Shown here piece after piece: positions 11,901-23,900 of a stretch of 64,000 nucleotides of DNA (position 1 is the first letter of the stretch; each line of letters begins with the position of its first letter). Origin of the DNA: Heliopora coerulea. Lineage: Eukaryota > Cnidaria > Anthozoa > Scleralcyonacea > Helioporidae. The stretch lies in contig JASJOG010000106.1 in NCBI GenBank assembly GCA_030142905.1, positions 869,001 through 933,000 on the forward strand. The letters are read 5' to 3'. Under the pieces are notes generated by a model. The model made no database searches. It was not told the origin of the DNA and worked only from the letters and a program-made list of their open reading frames with translations. The translations under genes and the position numbers were made by a program.

Positions 11901-14900
11901 AACATCTAGAATAATTAAAAAGAGTGTTTCAAGAAAAATAAGGGGATACACTGTAACTTCACCAAGCATTATCAAAAAATATTGTCCCATCAAAGGAGGA
12001 GGAATGAACATTAAAAGTGAAACAAGATGATAACAGCATTTGTATTCACACAGTACTACAGAGCATATTCCCTTTTTACTTGTATAGGACAATCTGGAGT
12101 TTTTAACATAGTCTAGTAATTCCTATTTAAGTGATGTTTCACACATTTTAAATCCATTATCATGACCATGTTGGCTATTTGTAACTTTGTATAAGTTGTT
12201 GAAAACTAATGCACAGATGTGATGTGACCATTGTCTTCATAAATTATCAGACTGTCGAAATAATAGTCTCCTTATTCAATTAAATTATTTGTAGTAATTT
12301 ATATTTTACTAGAAAGGTAACACTGTCAAATAAAGATTGAATAATTTATGTTATTTCTATCTACTATATTGTGATTTTGATTGCTGTAAAATGAATTCAA
12401 CTGTTCCAAACATGATGCAATTTGAAAATATACCTGACATGCACCATTGCATACTTAGAAGGCTTATACAATGTGATTAGTCACATTTATATGATTTTAT
12501 ACAATGTACTGTATCTGGTATGGTCTGTATACCCATAGTGAATCACTTATTGCTTATGGGGAAATTTTGTGTAGCTGTTTAGTATTTGTCATAATTAACC
12601 TCTATCTTTGTGGCAATATGTACGTATGTTGCTTGCTTGGTGTGTACTGTACATAGAAAAAAAGAATTAGAATCAGCACTGACCAGTAGGCTACTTTCAT
12701 GATACTGTTGTTTCAAATTTGGGATTTGTCTGTAGTTCTGTCCACCCTATGAACATTAATGTCATATAAACTAGTATACTGATCCAATACTTTTGGACAT
12801 ATACTAATGCTGGATATTCCTCTTACTGGCCAAAAATGAGGAAAATCAAGCAATACCTTGCCACATGCATAATGGAGTGAACTGAACTTGCTTGAAGGCA
12901 ACCTTGAGTACATATCACACTGAATATACCTGTGGGACACTTCAAAAAATACTTGAGACATACTACTGGCCATGAAATTACTTTCTGAGAGGGTGGTTGT
13001 GGAGGAAAAACAAACAAACAGATAACAAATGCCATGCAGTCCAAAGCATGTGAACCCAGAGGTAAAGTTGAGGTATTACATGTGCTGCAACAATTCTTTG
13101 GAATACCATAAAGATACTGCCACTGGTTGAAACTGCAACATAGTGATAGACCCTTTATCAGAATAGCAAACTTGAGATGAATGCAGACTATTTTTGACTG
13201 ATTGTTGACTTCATCTTTGTTTAAAGTGTTTACTAACTTAACTTACATTTTCAAAATGTTTCTCAATACTTGACCACACCAATGAAAGTTTACATCATTT
13301 TGAAATGTGCATAAAGCTCTGTTGTATGTTGGTCAAATGTGATTCAAGATTCAAGATGATTATTTAATAAGAACTACATGGCAGCCCATAAGGCTGAATT
13401 GCACAGACTTCACAAATACAATTTAAAACTACGATAAAAGAAAAGAGTAAAGTACTTATTTACAGATAAAATATTAACACACTGATTATATGCAACTTAA
13501 CATTTCGACATTGAAAGGATAAACGTATTTTTGAAACATTTCATGTGGATTAATGGGAGAGTATAAGTGTGTTTATGTCTTAAATTATACATTGGTTCAT
13601 TCTTAAGAGGCAAATTATGAAGTTTATGACAAACATCTTTTGCCACAGATTGAAACAGTCTTTTGTTCAAGTCCTGCCATTGGTCGTATAAGGATTTTAG
13701 GCCAGATGTGTTTCAATGTGTTTGAAACCTAGTGTATACTAAAAAGGCGGTATATTTTCATTGTTATCCTACTGTAGAAGGATAATCAACTGAAGAATTT
13801 GATCATTTGGCAAAAGTGGAATTTTGACTTGCATTTTTTTGGGATTCTTGAACAATGACTGACCAAAATGAGCTGTTTGTGAGTCTTTCAATAACAGTGT
13901 TCTATTTGAAGTCAGCATGTGAGACATCTTCTGGACAGCATGACATTCAGCATTCAAATTATAGTTCCCAGAATTTTTATTTTTCCTAGAGTGATTCCAA
14001 AATAGTATGCTCAGCTCTGGCAAGGAATAAAATAACAGGTTTATTTGCCCAAAAGAGTAATTTCTGTGATCAGAAAACCAAATATGGCTCCAGTTTGAGA
14101 TGAAAAGTTAAAATTGTCATTAAATGTGATCGTTTGAAATGGAGAAGTAATGCCACGAAGTTGACTTGGGTTGATCAAGAATTCTATTTGGGTTCATAAT
14201 TTATGCAATATAATTTCAATAAACGTGCACCTAAACTAAAATTTGCTTTTTTCAGGCTTCCAGCATTGTACGATCTGTTGCACTTTCATTCAAGTCTCTT
14301 GGCAAAATGTTGCGCGAGAAGAAAGAAAAAATGCGAAGGCTCATGAGGAGAAAAAGACCCCCATACTACCAACAGAACTCCATGGAATCAGATTGCTCGA
14401 TTCAGTCATGGTTTAATGATTCCAACGTGGATCCATGGCAGCAGTTTGAAACTTTGTCAAGGGTTTCCAGCATTACAAGTAAAGGTTAGTTGCAGTAAGC
14501 TGTGGCCAAGAATTTGTCTAAATAAATCAACAAAACTGTAATCTGTAATCTTCAGAAAGCTTGTGTAGCACTATGCCTTGACTGAATCATGGTAGAATGG
14601 TAGTGGTCTGCTGTGCTATACCAACTGTTTGTTGACATTCACTGATTGTCTCCTACAGTATCTTTGTATGTTTATGGTAATTCAAATAACCTTGACTGGA
14701 ATAGAGTACTCTCATCTTGACCAAAGAGCTCCTTTGTCTACCCTAGTTAAGGTGCCCTTCTTTAATCTTTGGGGAAATGCTGTAAAGTGGCTATCATCCA
14801 CCTCACTCTATTGCTTACTAAAGTTGGAAAATGAGTAAAACGAAAACTAATTTAATTTTATTTTCATAATACGTTTCAAGGAATCCGCAGGATTTGATTA

Positions 14901-17900
14901 TTATGTCTACGTCACTTTTCAACGTTAAAAGCTACCATGTCTATATTATTTTATTTGTTTCTTGTCCAACGTAAGTCTAGTCCTGAATGAATATCATTCA
15001 GCTTTCTCCCAACCATACCCTTCGCAGGGGGCCTGGAGATGATTCCAAAAAAAATTTTGATTCAGATAAAAGTTTTCCGCTTTGAAGCTAAAAATCTACT
15101 AACACCCCCCTCTGCTTGTTGCGTGGGTTTATATCCTGTGGATATAACAATTAACATTTATGTGGGAGCAATGTGTTATTTGTTGCTCAGTTGCAACTTC
15201 TGGGCAGGCATCACATTCTGCTGAATAAAGTTGCTTGACAAAGTAAATGATTTGAATCCGGAAGAGTCAATGTTTGTTGATGAAAGTACAGTACATCGTT
15301 TAGCTTAGTGTAGCCTTGAGAAAGCCTGCTAGTAAGTGACTGACGTTTCGACGGCCTCAGAGGTCATCTTCCGAGTCTAAAGAATAGAAACAGTTTGCCT
15401 ATTTATATATCTGGTCCATTAGATCTTGTGTGTTGGTGGTTATTTACGAGAAGTCTGCGGTTTCTGGGTGTAATGTGGGTGGAGTCAGTGCTGTGAGTTG
15501 GCGTATGTGGGAATAGTCTGTTTAAGTCGTCGGCGTCCTTTGGAGTGAGCCTGTTGTTTGTTTGTTGGAGTATTGTAACGAGTCTTTTGCAAGGTGCTGG
15601 TAATTGTTCTGATCGGTTCAGTGATTTTTGTTTCAAGTCAGTATACATACCAACTTTCTATTGTAAGCCGTTGCTTGTAGTTTGTGCTGTAAGTTATACA
15701 TTCTGCCGAGCCCCGGTTGAAGTAAAAAGTAAAGCAAATTCCGAAAAATAACATCTTGTAAATCCTAGATTTGAGTTGTATAAACGACTCAGATGTTGGG
15801 TTTACAAAATGTTATTTTTAGGAATTTGCTTTATTTTTTACTTTTGAAACTGTCGGTTTGTAATTACTTTCCCCAGTTAACGTTGTAGTTATAAAACAAT
15901 TATCGGTGATTTTCAGCTGTGTGGTTCGATCTTGTCACCGTTCGTGTTCTGTACTCTTAGTCTAGTTATCACGTTACCGCCGGTTTCACTGTGGGCTGAC
16001 AGTTGGCAAATTTGATCTTGTAGACTGCGCCTGTTTGTCTTGAAAATTTTCCAGTAAATGTCGTAAAGTTGTCACGTGTCTGGATGCAACACGAACGTTG
16101 TGAGGTCGTGAGACACGCAAGTTGGTCTGAGACGCAACTTTGACGTAAGATATCGTAGCTGTTACGGTAGTCGAATTGTTGGTTTTGTTGGATTCGTTGT
16201 CTTTGTTTGTGTTGAGTTTGATGAAGTCGGTGTTGAGGTTATTCTTGCGAAATGGTGAATCACAAATGAGTTGTGGGCTTCTCTCGTCAGTCTCTTGATG
16301 GTGGTGTCTTTGTGTGAAGTTAGGTTTCAGGGGGATTTATCAAGTAGCCTGTCGTTTTGAGTTGGTTTTCTGTAAACACCCGTCTGTTTCGACATTGTCA
16401 CGTTTTGCCAAGGAATCTAAGAAAGGGAGTGAAAGTAAGGGAAGGAACAGTCTAAGGAAAGATGCGAAAGGAAAGAGGAAGGAAGACTTCCTTTGCTATA
16501 CCGGTTAGTACAACATCACTATGAGGAGTTACGGACTAGAATTTACAGAAAACTAACTCATTCTGGAAGACTTCTTGACGTATCATCCTATAACCTAACT
16601 TCTTACAACGTCACCGCCATCAAGACATTGAAGAGTGGAGCACAACTATTTTGCGATTCACCTGACGCTTTGCGTAATCAAGCTCAGCACCTTCTCAGAC
16701 AACTAACGGAACGAAACCATCAATTCGACTGTTGGTACAGGTATGATAGATTACAGGTACGTCTGCTTACTCTGCTAACAATGTTACGACTTCTTTTGAC
16801 GAACGTTGAAGATAAAGAACACCCACGTGACAGACAATGTGCTCGGATTTTCCGAGTCTATGAGGCCACAAACATGTATGCAGGTGAAAATGGCAGAAAC
16901 GCGAAAACCAGACTTATTAAATGCAAATGGCAACTAAGAACTGTGGGAGAACGAACAACATTGCTGAACATCGCGGACAAAGTAACCATAACATTTACTG
17001 GAGCTCGGCAGAACATATAACCTACAGTTATATTTTCTGTGAAAAAATGAAAGTTGTTACATTAGAAAATTGGTTTACCGAATGGGGACGAGAAACACGG
17101 AATCGACCACCACAGTTACTTAAGACTTATGACAAACCATAAAACTACTCCGACATAATGTACGCCAACACAGTACTGACTTCACTTTCAAACCGCAGAC
17201 TTCCCAGACCAGCACAAACAACCACCTACACAAATGACGTAATGAACCAGGTACAGAAATATGCTCACTGTTCCCAACTCTTCCTGTTCTTTCGACTATG
17301 AAGATGACCGCCGCTGAGACCGTTGAACCGTCAATCCCTGGTAGTGTTTCTCCAGACTATACTAACGTGGACGATCTACTTTCACCTTCACGTGAAAGCT
17401 CCAAAGTTCTCTCTTGTCGCTCCGTGGGTCAACCAAGCAGGCAGTTAACCCATTAAGGGGCAGACATCCCAATCTGCTGAATAAAATTGTCTGGTGTTAG
17501 AGAGAACGAAATCACAAATTGCACCATTGTCCCTCAGTGAGTTAATATTGAGTTCTGCTCTGAAGATTAGGGCATAGACAACAAGCAAAAAGCTCAACAG
17601 TAAATGACTGGCAAACTTTCACTTTGATGTTTGAGAAACACGAGAGCTTGGATATATTGAGGTAGATGAACGCTCTTCAAGCTCGATACTCAGGAAATGA
17701 TTTCTTAGCCCCAGACGGGGATCGAACCCGCAACCTTCTGATGACCGGTGAGACGCTCTAACCATTGAGCTACCAAGACTCAGATGGTGAGCTAAGGTGC
17801 AAATTCGATATATATGTGCGACCTAAGCGGAAGCCACTATATATTGATAATGATTGAAGCAGTTTGATATATTGATAATGATTCAATCATTATCAATATA

Positions 17901-20900
17901 TAGTGGCTTCCGCTTAGGTCGCACATATATATCGAATTTGCACCTTAGCTAACCATCTGAGTCTTGGTAGCTCAATGGTTAGAGCGTCTAACCGGTCATC
18001 AGAAGGTTGCGGGTTCGATCCCCGTCTGGGGCTCAGAAATCATTTTCTGAGTATCGAGCTTGAAGAGCGTTCATCTACCTCAAACTTTCACTTGTTAGAT
18101 TTTTTGAGACTAAATACTGATCATTTTGCTTCACAGGAGGAGACTCTGGCCATAATAGGTTGAGTGAAATCTGATTTGTTACTTTGACACGTACGAGCAT
18201 TTTAATCTAATATTATTGTCTTTAACTGCCCCTTCCTACTTCCGCCTTCTCTATGTAGTTTTATAAAACAACTCGCGTCCTACACGCGTTCTGATTAGAC
18301 GACAGTAAAGAGACACACTGCCGTTACCTTCATTTTGTATTAGAGTACAGAAATATGGATGACGTCACGAAAACTCGAAAAACATTGGTTATTTTATGAA
18401 ACAGATAAAAAGTAGCTTTGGTGTCTCTATACTGTGATAGAAACATTCATGACGGCCTTTCAACCGGAAAAATACCAGAAAACACTCGTCCACGACTCGT
18501 GTTTTCACTAGGCATTTTTCCAGTTGAAATGATGCCATTCATGTTTCTATCACTGCACAGAGACACTCAAAAGATTTTTCATTTGTTAAAACGAATTCGA
18601 TTTGAAACATTTCCCGAAAACCTTGAATCGACTTCTATATTTTTAGGAAGTGAACAGCCAAGGCAGTGTTACGTTATTCGACATGCATTTAATACACCCA
18701 CAGCAAAACGGTCGTCCACGCATCACTCGCTCAAGCATGTAGAATTCACCGCTCTCTCTCCTGTCCCATCCAACAACAGCAGCAATGAGAACAGTGCAGA
18801 AAATCTGAGTCCTGAAATAGGCGTACGTACCATACCTATTGAAGAAAAAAGAAAGGGTATGTTCTGAGTTCATGAGAATTAGCAATAAATTGCAACCACT
18901 TACAAACAGGTATACTTTTTGGTTTTATGTATCAACATTACCAGGTATATGTTTTAGCGGCAGCATGGAAATATGATGTTCTGGCAGACGTTAAGGAGCA
19001 CGTTTAACTTTAGCACCCAGTACATATTTGCTAAACTAAAACACTATGTAGAGAACATCTTCGATTTTGAAATACGTTGCCTGCAATGGTGGCATATCCG
19101 TACCTGTGTTGCTTCATTGAATGGTGATGATGGTGGCTGATATTTGAAGAACTATTTTCTATTAGTCAACTGATTACGTGTGTGTGAACGATTGTCCTAA
19201 GAGTCCTACGTTTTTGATGTGAAATGAGTTCACTGACAAGTTCGGCAATGCAGTGTCTGAGTTCACTAAATTGACCCTGAACATTTTTAAACTTTGCTTT
19301 TACCATTCGTTTTCGTTTTTTCTTCCCAATCTGGGTTCAATCATTGTTCTTATTACAAGATTTTCGTTCTAGGTGCGTTTCAAATTGAAGTAGATGTGCA
19401 TAAAGAACTAAACCAGACGCTGGGGAGTGTTGAAGAACCTAACAAAACTGTTCTTCAGCAAACCTGTGAATTATCAAGAGAGGAATCGTGTATCCCAGAT
19501 GATTATCCCGAATCAAGGTAGCGGATAAATTTCTTGTGGGCTGTTTGTTAGCTGAACTGTTTAATCCATGTTCCGTTGTTTCACACACCTTGTACGATAT
19601 TATTCTAAGGTAGCAACTTCTAAATTTGTATATTTTTAGTGTTTTCTTGAAGGACTCCACTGTTGATGAAAGGATCGAAATAGTTTTATCAGCCATACAA
19701 AGGTAAAAATGAAACTATTAAGAGTTTACGTGAGGAATGCATAGACATACTATAACAAGTCAGTTAGAAGACACAAGATAAATGGCTACAACAGCGTTCA
19801 GGTTATTCAAATTCCTTACGTGAGATCTTTCTAAAAGTCCATAAAATGTCACTGGCCTTTTGTATAAGACTAGTAAATTTTTCACGTATTTTGCATCTTA
19901 AGAATCACGAGAAAAGTTGATTTGACTTTTAAGCCGAAAAGGTTATTTTGGTACACTTGTGCCAATAGGTAGAGAAAACACAGTGTTTCAAAATACCGAA
20001 CACACTGTCTTTGGCGGAATTACTTACCGTCATTGCCAAAATGGAGATCTAACCGATTGTAAACAGAGTAGTTTGCATATTAAGGTGATAATATTTATTT
20101 CTAGGTAATTAAATTCTTGTGCGTTCTGGGTTTTTTCGAATTAACGTAGTTTTCTTTCATCAGGTTTTTCAATATTAATTCCCTATGAAAATTTCCCCTT
20201 TAAACCTTGAAATTTCCTGAGAAAATTACCCCGCTTTGTGGATCGGTTCACGTTCGGTGATGGTTCATACGTAGTGAGGGGAATAAAGAAAAATCATATG
20301 TATCGAACACTGTCAAGTGCTTACCGTATTTCGGTTATATAGCTCCTCCCGCCCTTCTGTTAAGCCTCCCTCCTGTATGGGGGTAGTTTTATTCATTGAA
20401 AAGGACGTATATTTCGATATCAAGCACTACGTGACAACGTTCTATCAAGAAACACGATCATTTAATTGAAAGTTGGTATATTTAATCACCAGTGTAACAT
20501 ATTTATATTATTATGAATTAGTATATTTATTTATAAAATTAGGAATTTTAATTGAGCATAGAAATTTAAGTCCCCAGCCTCTATTTAGCCCCTTTCTAAT
20601 AAAACCCCAGTCCAGAAACACTTGGAAAAAAACCCCGATCGGGGCTAAATACGGTTTCTTGGAATATACCACGATTACTGATGAAGTATCTTCGCGCGTC
20701 AACGTCGTCAATCAAGCATATTTGTGCTTTTTACAGGGGAGACTTGGTTTGTTTGGCTTCTTATCTTGACGATGGCGTCGAGGTAGATCTTGCTGACTCC
20801 ACAAGACGAAGCTTGCTTTTTCACGCTGTTAATTATGGCCAAATTGGTGCCGTACAACTGTTGCTCGAAAGGTATGATTTATGTTTTGACATTCTGAAGT

Positions 20901-23900
20901 ATCGTAAACTACACCAACTGCTTTTCATTTCGATTTTCCTTGAACGTATAGTATTAAATACTAACCTACTGTTGATGACTGAGATATTTTAGAGTTCAAA
21001 CAACCTTCACCAGGGGTTGAATCTTTGCATATCCTGGCTTTTGATAGTATATGATGGGAGTTGAATAAACAAAATCGTACGTAGAATTGCGATTTAAATC
21101 AATATATTCAAGGACACGTCGAATTTGTCCCTTCTGTTAACATTCTCTTCTTTGAACCTATATTTCCAATATTTAGAGGAGCTACCGTGAATTGGGAAGG
21201 CCCGAACGACATGTCACCTCTCCACCAGGCTGCAGCAAATAGGGATAAATCTATAGCTCAGCTGTTGTTGGCAAAAGGAGCGAATGTACGAGCGAAAGAC
21301 TGTGAATTGTAAGTTGTGAAAATTACCAGAAGCCGTATACGATAAACAAATTAAGGGGAAAACATACTTTTTCGTGCATTTTTAATATATGTGAAGTATC
21401 TCAAATTGAAACAAACAAACAAACATCCTTTTCCCCATCGTGCCCCAAAAACGTTTTTCCATGAGTTTGTTTCCAAGAATTTCATTGCTATTCGATGAGA
21501 TTTTGCCAAAAACCAAATATCTCACCGGATACCGTTATCCGGGTCCGACATATTCCTGTCAATGGATAAAGGGTACTACCGGCGTTTAGAATTAAAATTT
21601 CACAGAAAATCGGCACGTAATAAATCACAGAGAGATCAAGAGATCACCAGCCAACGCAGATTTGTAACTTGTGCTTGCTATCAGAGACTATTTAGTTAGG
21701 TAATTGGGCAAATTCCACTGATGATTAAGGAGTTACGGTCTGTTTGCTTTCAGCAGGTCAAAACGCTTCTGAGATTACGTCTTCAGAGTATGAGCAGTGA
21801 TACATTTACCCCAATCCAGCACATTCTTCACCCTTCAGTACATAAATGAGATTGGTTATAAGTGTACCGGAAGATGAACTTAGAAGTCCAAATTAACGCC
21901 GTATAAACCGGAACAGAATCCCTGAAGTATCATTCTGGTTTTCAAAATGCGACTGAAGCCCAATTTGCGTGAAAGAAGGGTAACCCTCCTAATCACGTGA
22001 CCCTTGTAGCAGGGTCAAAAGATAGCCCCCGCTTACATAATGTAGGGTGACCCTTCTAGCAGGGGTAACTGACGTAGTAGGGTCACCCTACCTTTGCGTG
22101 GTTACTAAGTATCGTCTTTTTCACAGGTGTCATTTTCTTTGTTTGTTTCTAAATTGATTGATTGTACCGGATGTTTCGATGCTGAAATAGTTCTCTCTTT
22201 ATTAGTTACACCATTGTTTGTCCGATATCTTTGAAAGATTTCGCTTGGGATATTCACGCGCGAAGCTAATGCTGACAATACAGCGGACTATAATTTACGC
22301 GCTTTTACATTGAAACATGACCTGACTGGGAGGGTTTCCGTACCCAATACGATTATATGCCTTAAATAGACGAAAAAGATGGCCCTGCTGCAAAGGTTAC
22401 CCTAGCAAACTGGTAGGGCCATTCTAGCACACATAGTAAACGAAACGCGGAAAGACAATAGGCTAAGGTAATCCTCTTATTGGGGTAACCCTACCTTCAT
22501 GTAAATAGACCCTGAAAAACACGAGACAGTGACGAAAAAGTAATTGGATGATAATTCTAGGAGTTTGATTCCGATATTCTGTTGAAGTTTGCTTTGGTTT
22601 ATTTTCGGTTGATGTTCAGCTTTAGTCAACATACTGTTATTGAGGTTCTGAAAGTTGGGATTTTTTTTGTATTTTAATCTTTAAATTTGTTTTCACAGTT
22701 TTTCCTGAACAGTGTGACCCATGTCTGAATCACATTCCAGCCCATCCCTCTCAATCTAGGTCAAACTACGTAGATTTTTTGTCATGTTTTTTTGTTTACT
22801 CTGTTTTAACCGCTTTAGCCGAACTCCATTACATATGTGCGCGGGACACCCGAGTGGCACTGAGATGTCCTGTATTCTTGTTGAGCATGGTGCAAGAATT
22901 TGCGACAACAGCATAGATGGAACCAGACCTTTAGACCTTTTGCCGGTGGGTAATTTAAAATTTTGGCCTCCCACTTGATATAACATCCAGTACATGTAGT
23001 CCAGTAATTTCCTCATTTTAGCAGTTTTACGTATGTACTAATCAAACACGTGAGTGAACAGATTTTCCAAATGATAGTTTCCATCTACCTCCTCTGACGC
23101 CCTCTTCATACTTCATGGAAACAGGGGCGTAGTTATCCGATTTTGATTGAAGAGGTGTCCAGCTTAATTTCCCGAATATTGAATCCTTTCATGCATTGCC
23201 CGACTGTAGTTTTACGTGCATTCAGGTCATGTATGCTGTACCCTCGCTTCCTCAGCCTTAATACGTAAATTAAGTATAAACCAGAAACCAAAAGGGATTT
23301 TGACCGACCTTACCGAACCAAATTTTGCCGAATTACTATCTACTTTTGCCCGACTTTTCTGTTTTTCGACAAACTTTGGGGGATGTCACCTCCTTCCCCC
23401 ACACACACACACACACACACACGCCATAAACTATGCCCTTGCATGAGAAGCTGACTGTTACGTGAGGGCTTGCTAGATGTTGTTGGACATTTTGTACAAA
23501 ATGGCTTTTAACTCGTTTAGAATGAAACTGACATTTCGACTTACAAATCGGAAGCATATGAGGTCTTCCATGCAACTCAAATTTGTAGAAAATTGTTTTA
23601 GTTATTGGTAGGAAATTTGAATAGATATGATCGGTGGCCATTTTTCACAAGATTTACTCAGCCATAACGAAAGTGTTTCCCACCGTCCATGAAACATGGT
23701 GAAAACCTGTGGAGGAAGCAAGTTTTTCACATTGCATGGGGTTGTATATAATTCCCATGAAGCCTTGCTGCGACGTCTGTTGCGAGTTTTTCCTCTTCCT
23801 CGACATGATGACGTGCAAACTCTAGAACCCATGGTGTACGAAATTCATCCGTGAAAGTATTTATTTGAGAACGTATTTTCGGCAACCCAACGTAAATATC

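Larger units (their letters stand above)
17657..18084. mobile_element. Palindromic element with two opposed tRNA-like genes
   Basis: Arms of about 200 bp (17657-17855 and 17881-18084) are near-identical reverse complements around a spacer of about 25 bp. Each arm holds a 72-nt tRNA-like sequence with box A (TAGCTCAATGG) and box B (GGTTCGATCC) intact. The 13-bp direct repeat CAAACTTTCACTT at 17612-17624 and 18081-18093 may be a target-site duplication. It lies in intron 2 of the GEF gene. A related palindrome is near 45 kb. Confidence 0.75.

Noticed and set aside
15304..15400. Hammerhead ribozyme in the PLE tail of locus A
   Set aside because: The GATGA and CGAAAC pieces are present but the CUGANGA core is not exact and stem II does not fit.
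17975..18163. 62-codon frame starting MVRASNRSSEGCGFDPRL
   Set aside because: Same artefact: translation through a tRNA-like sequence.
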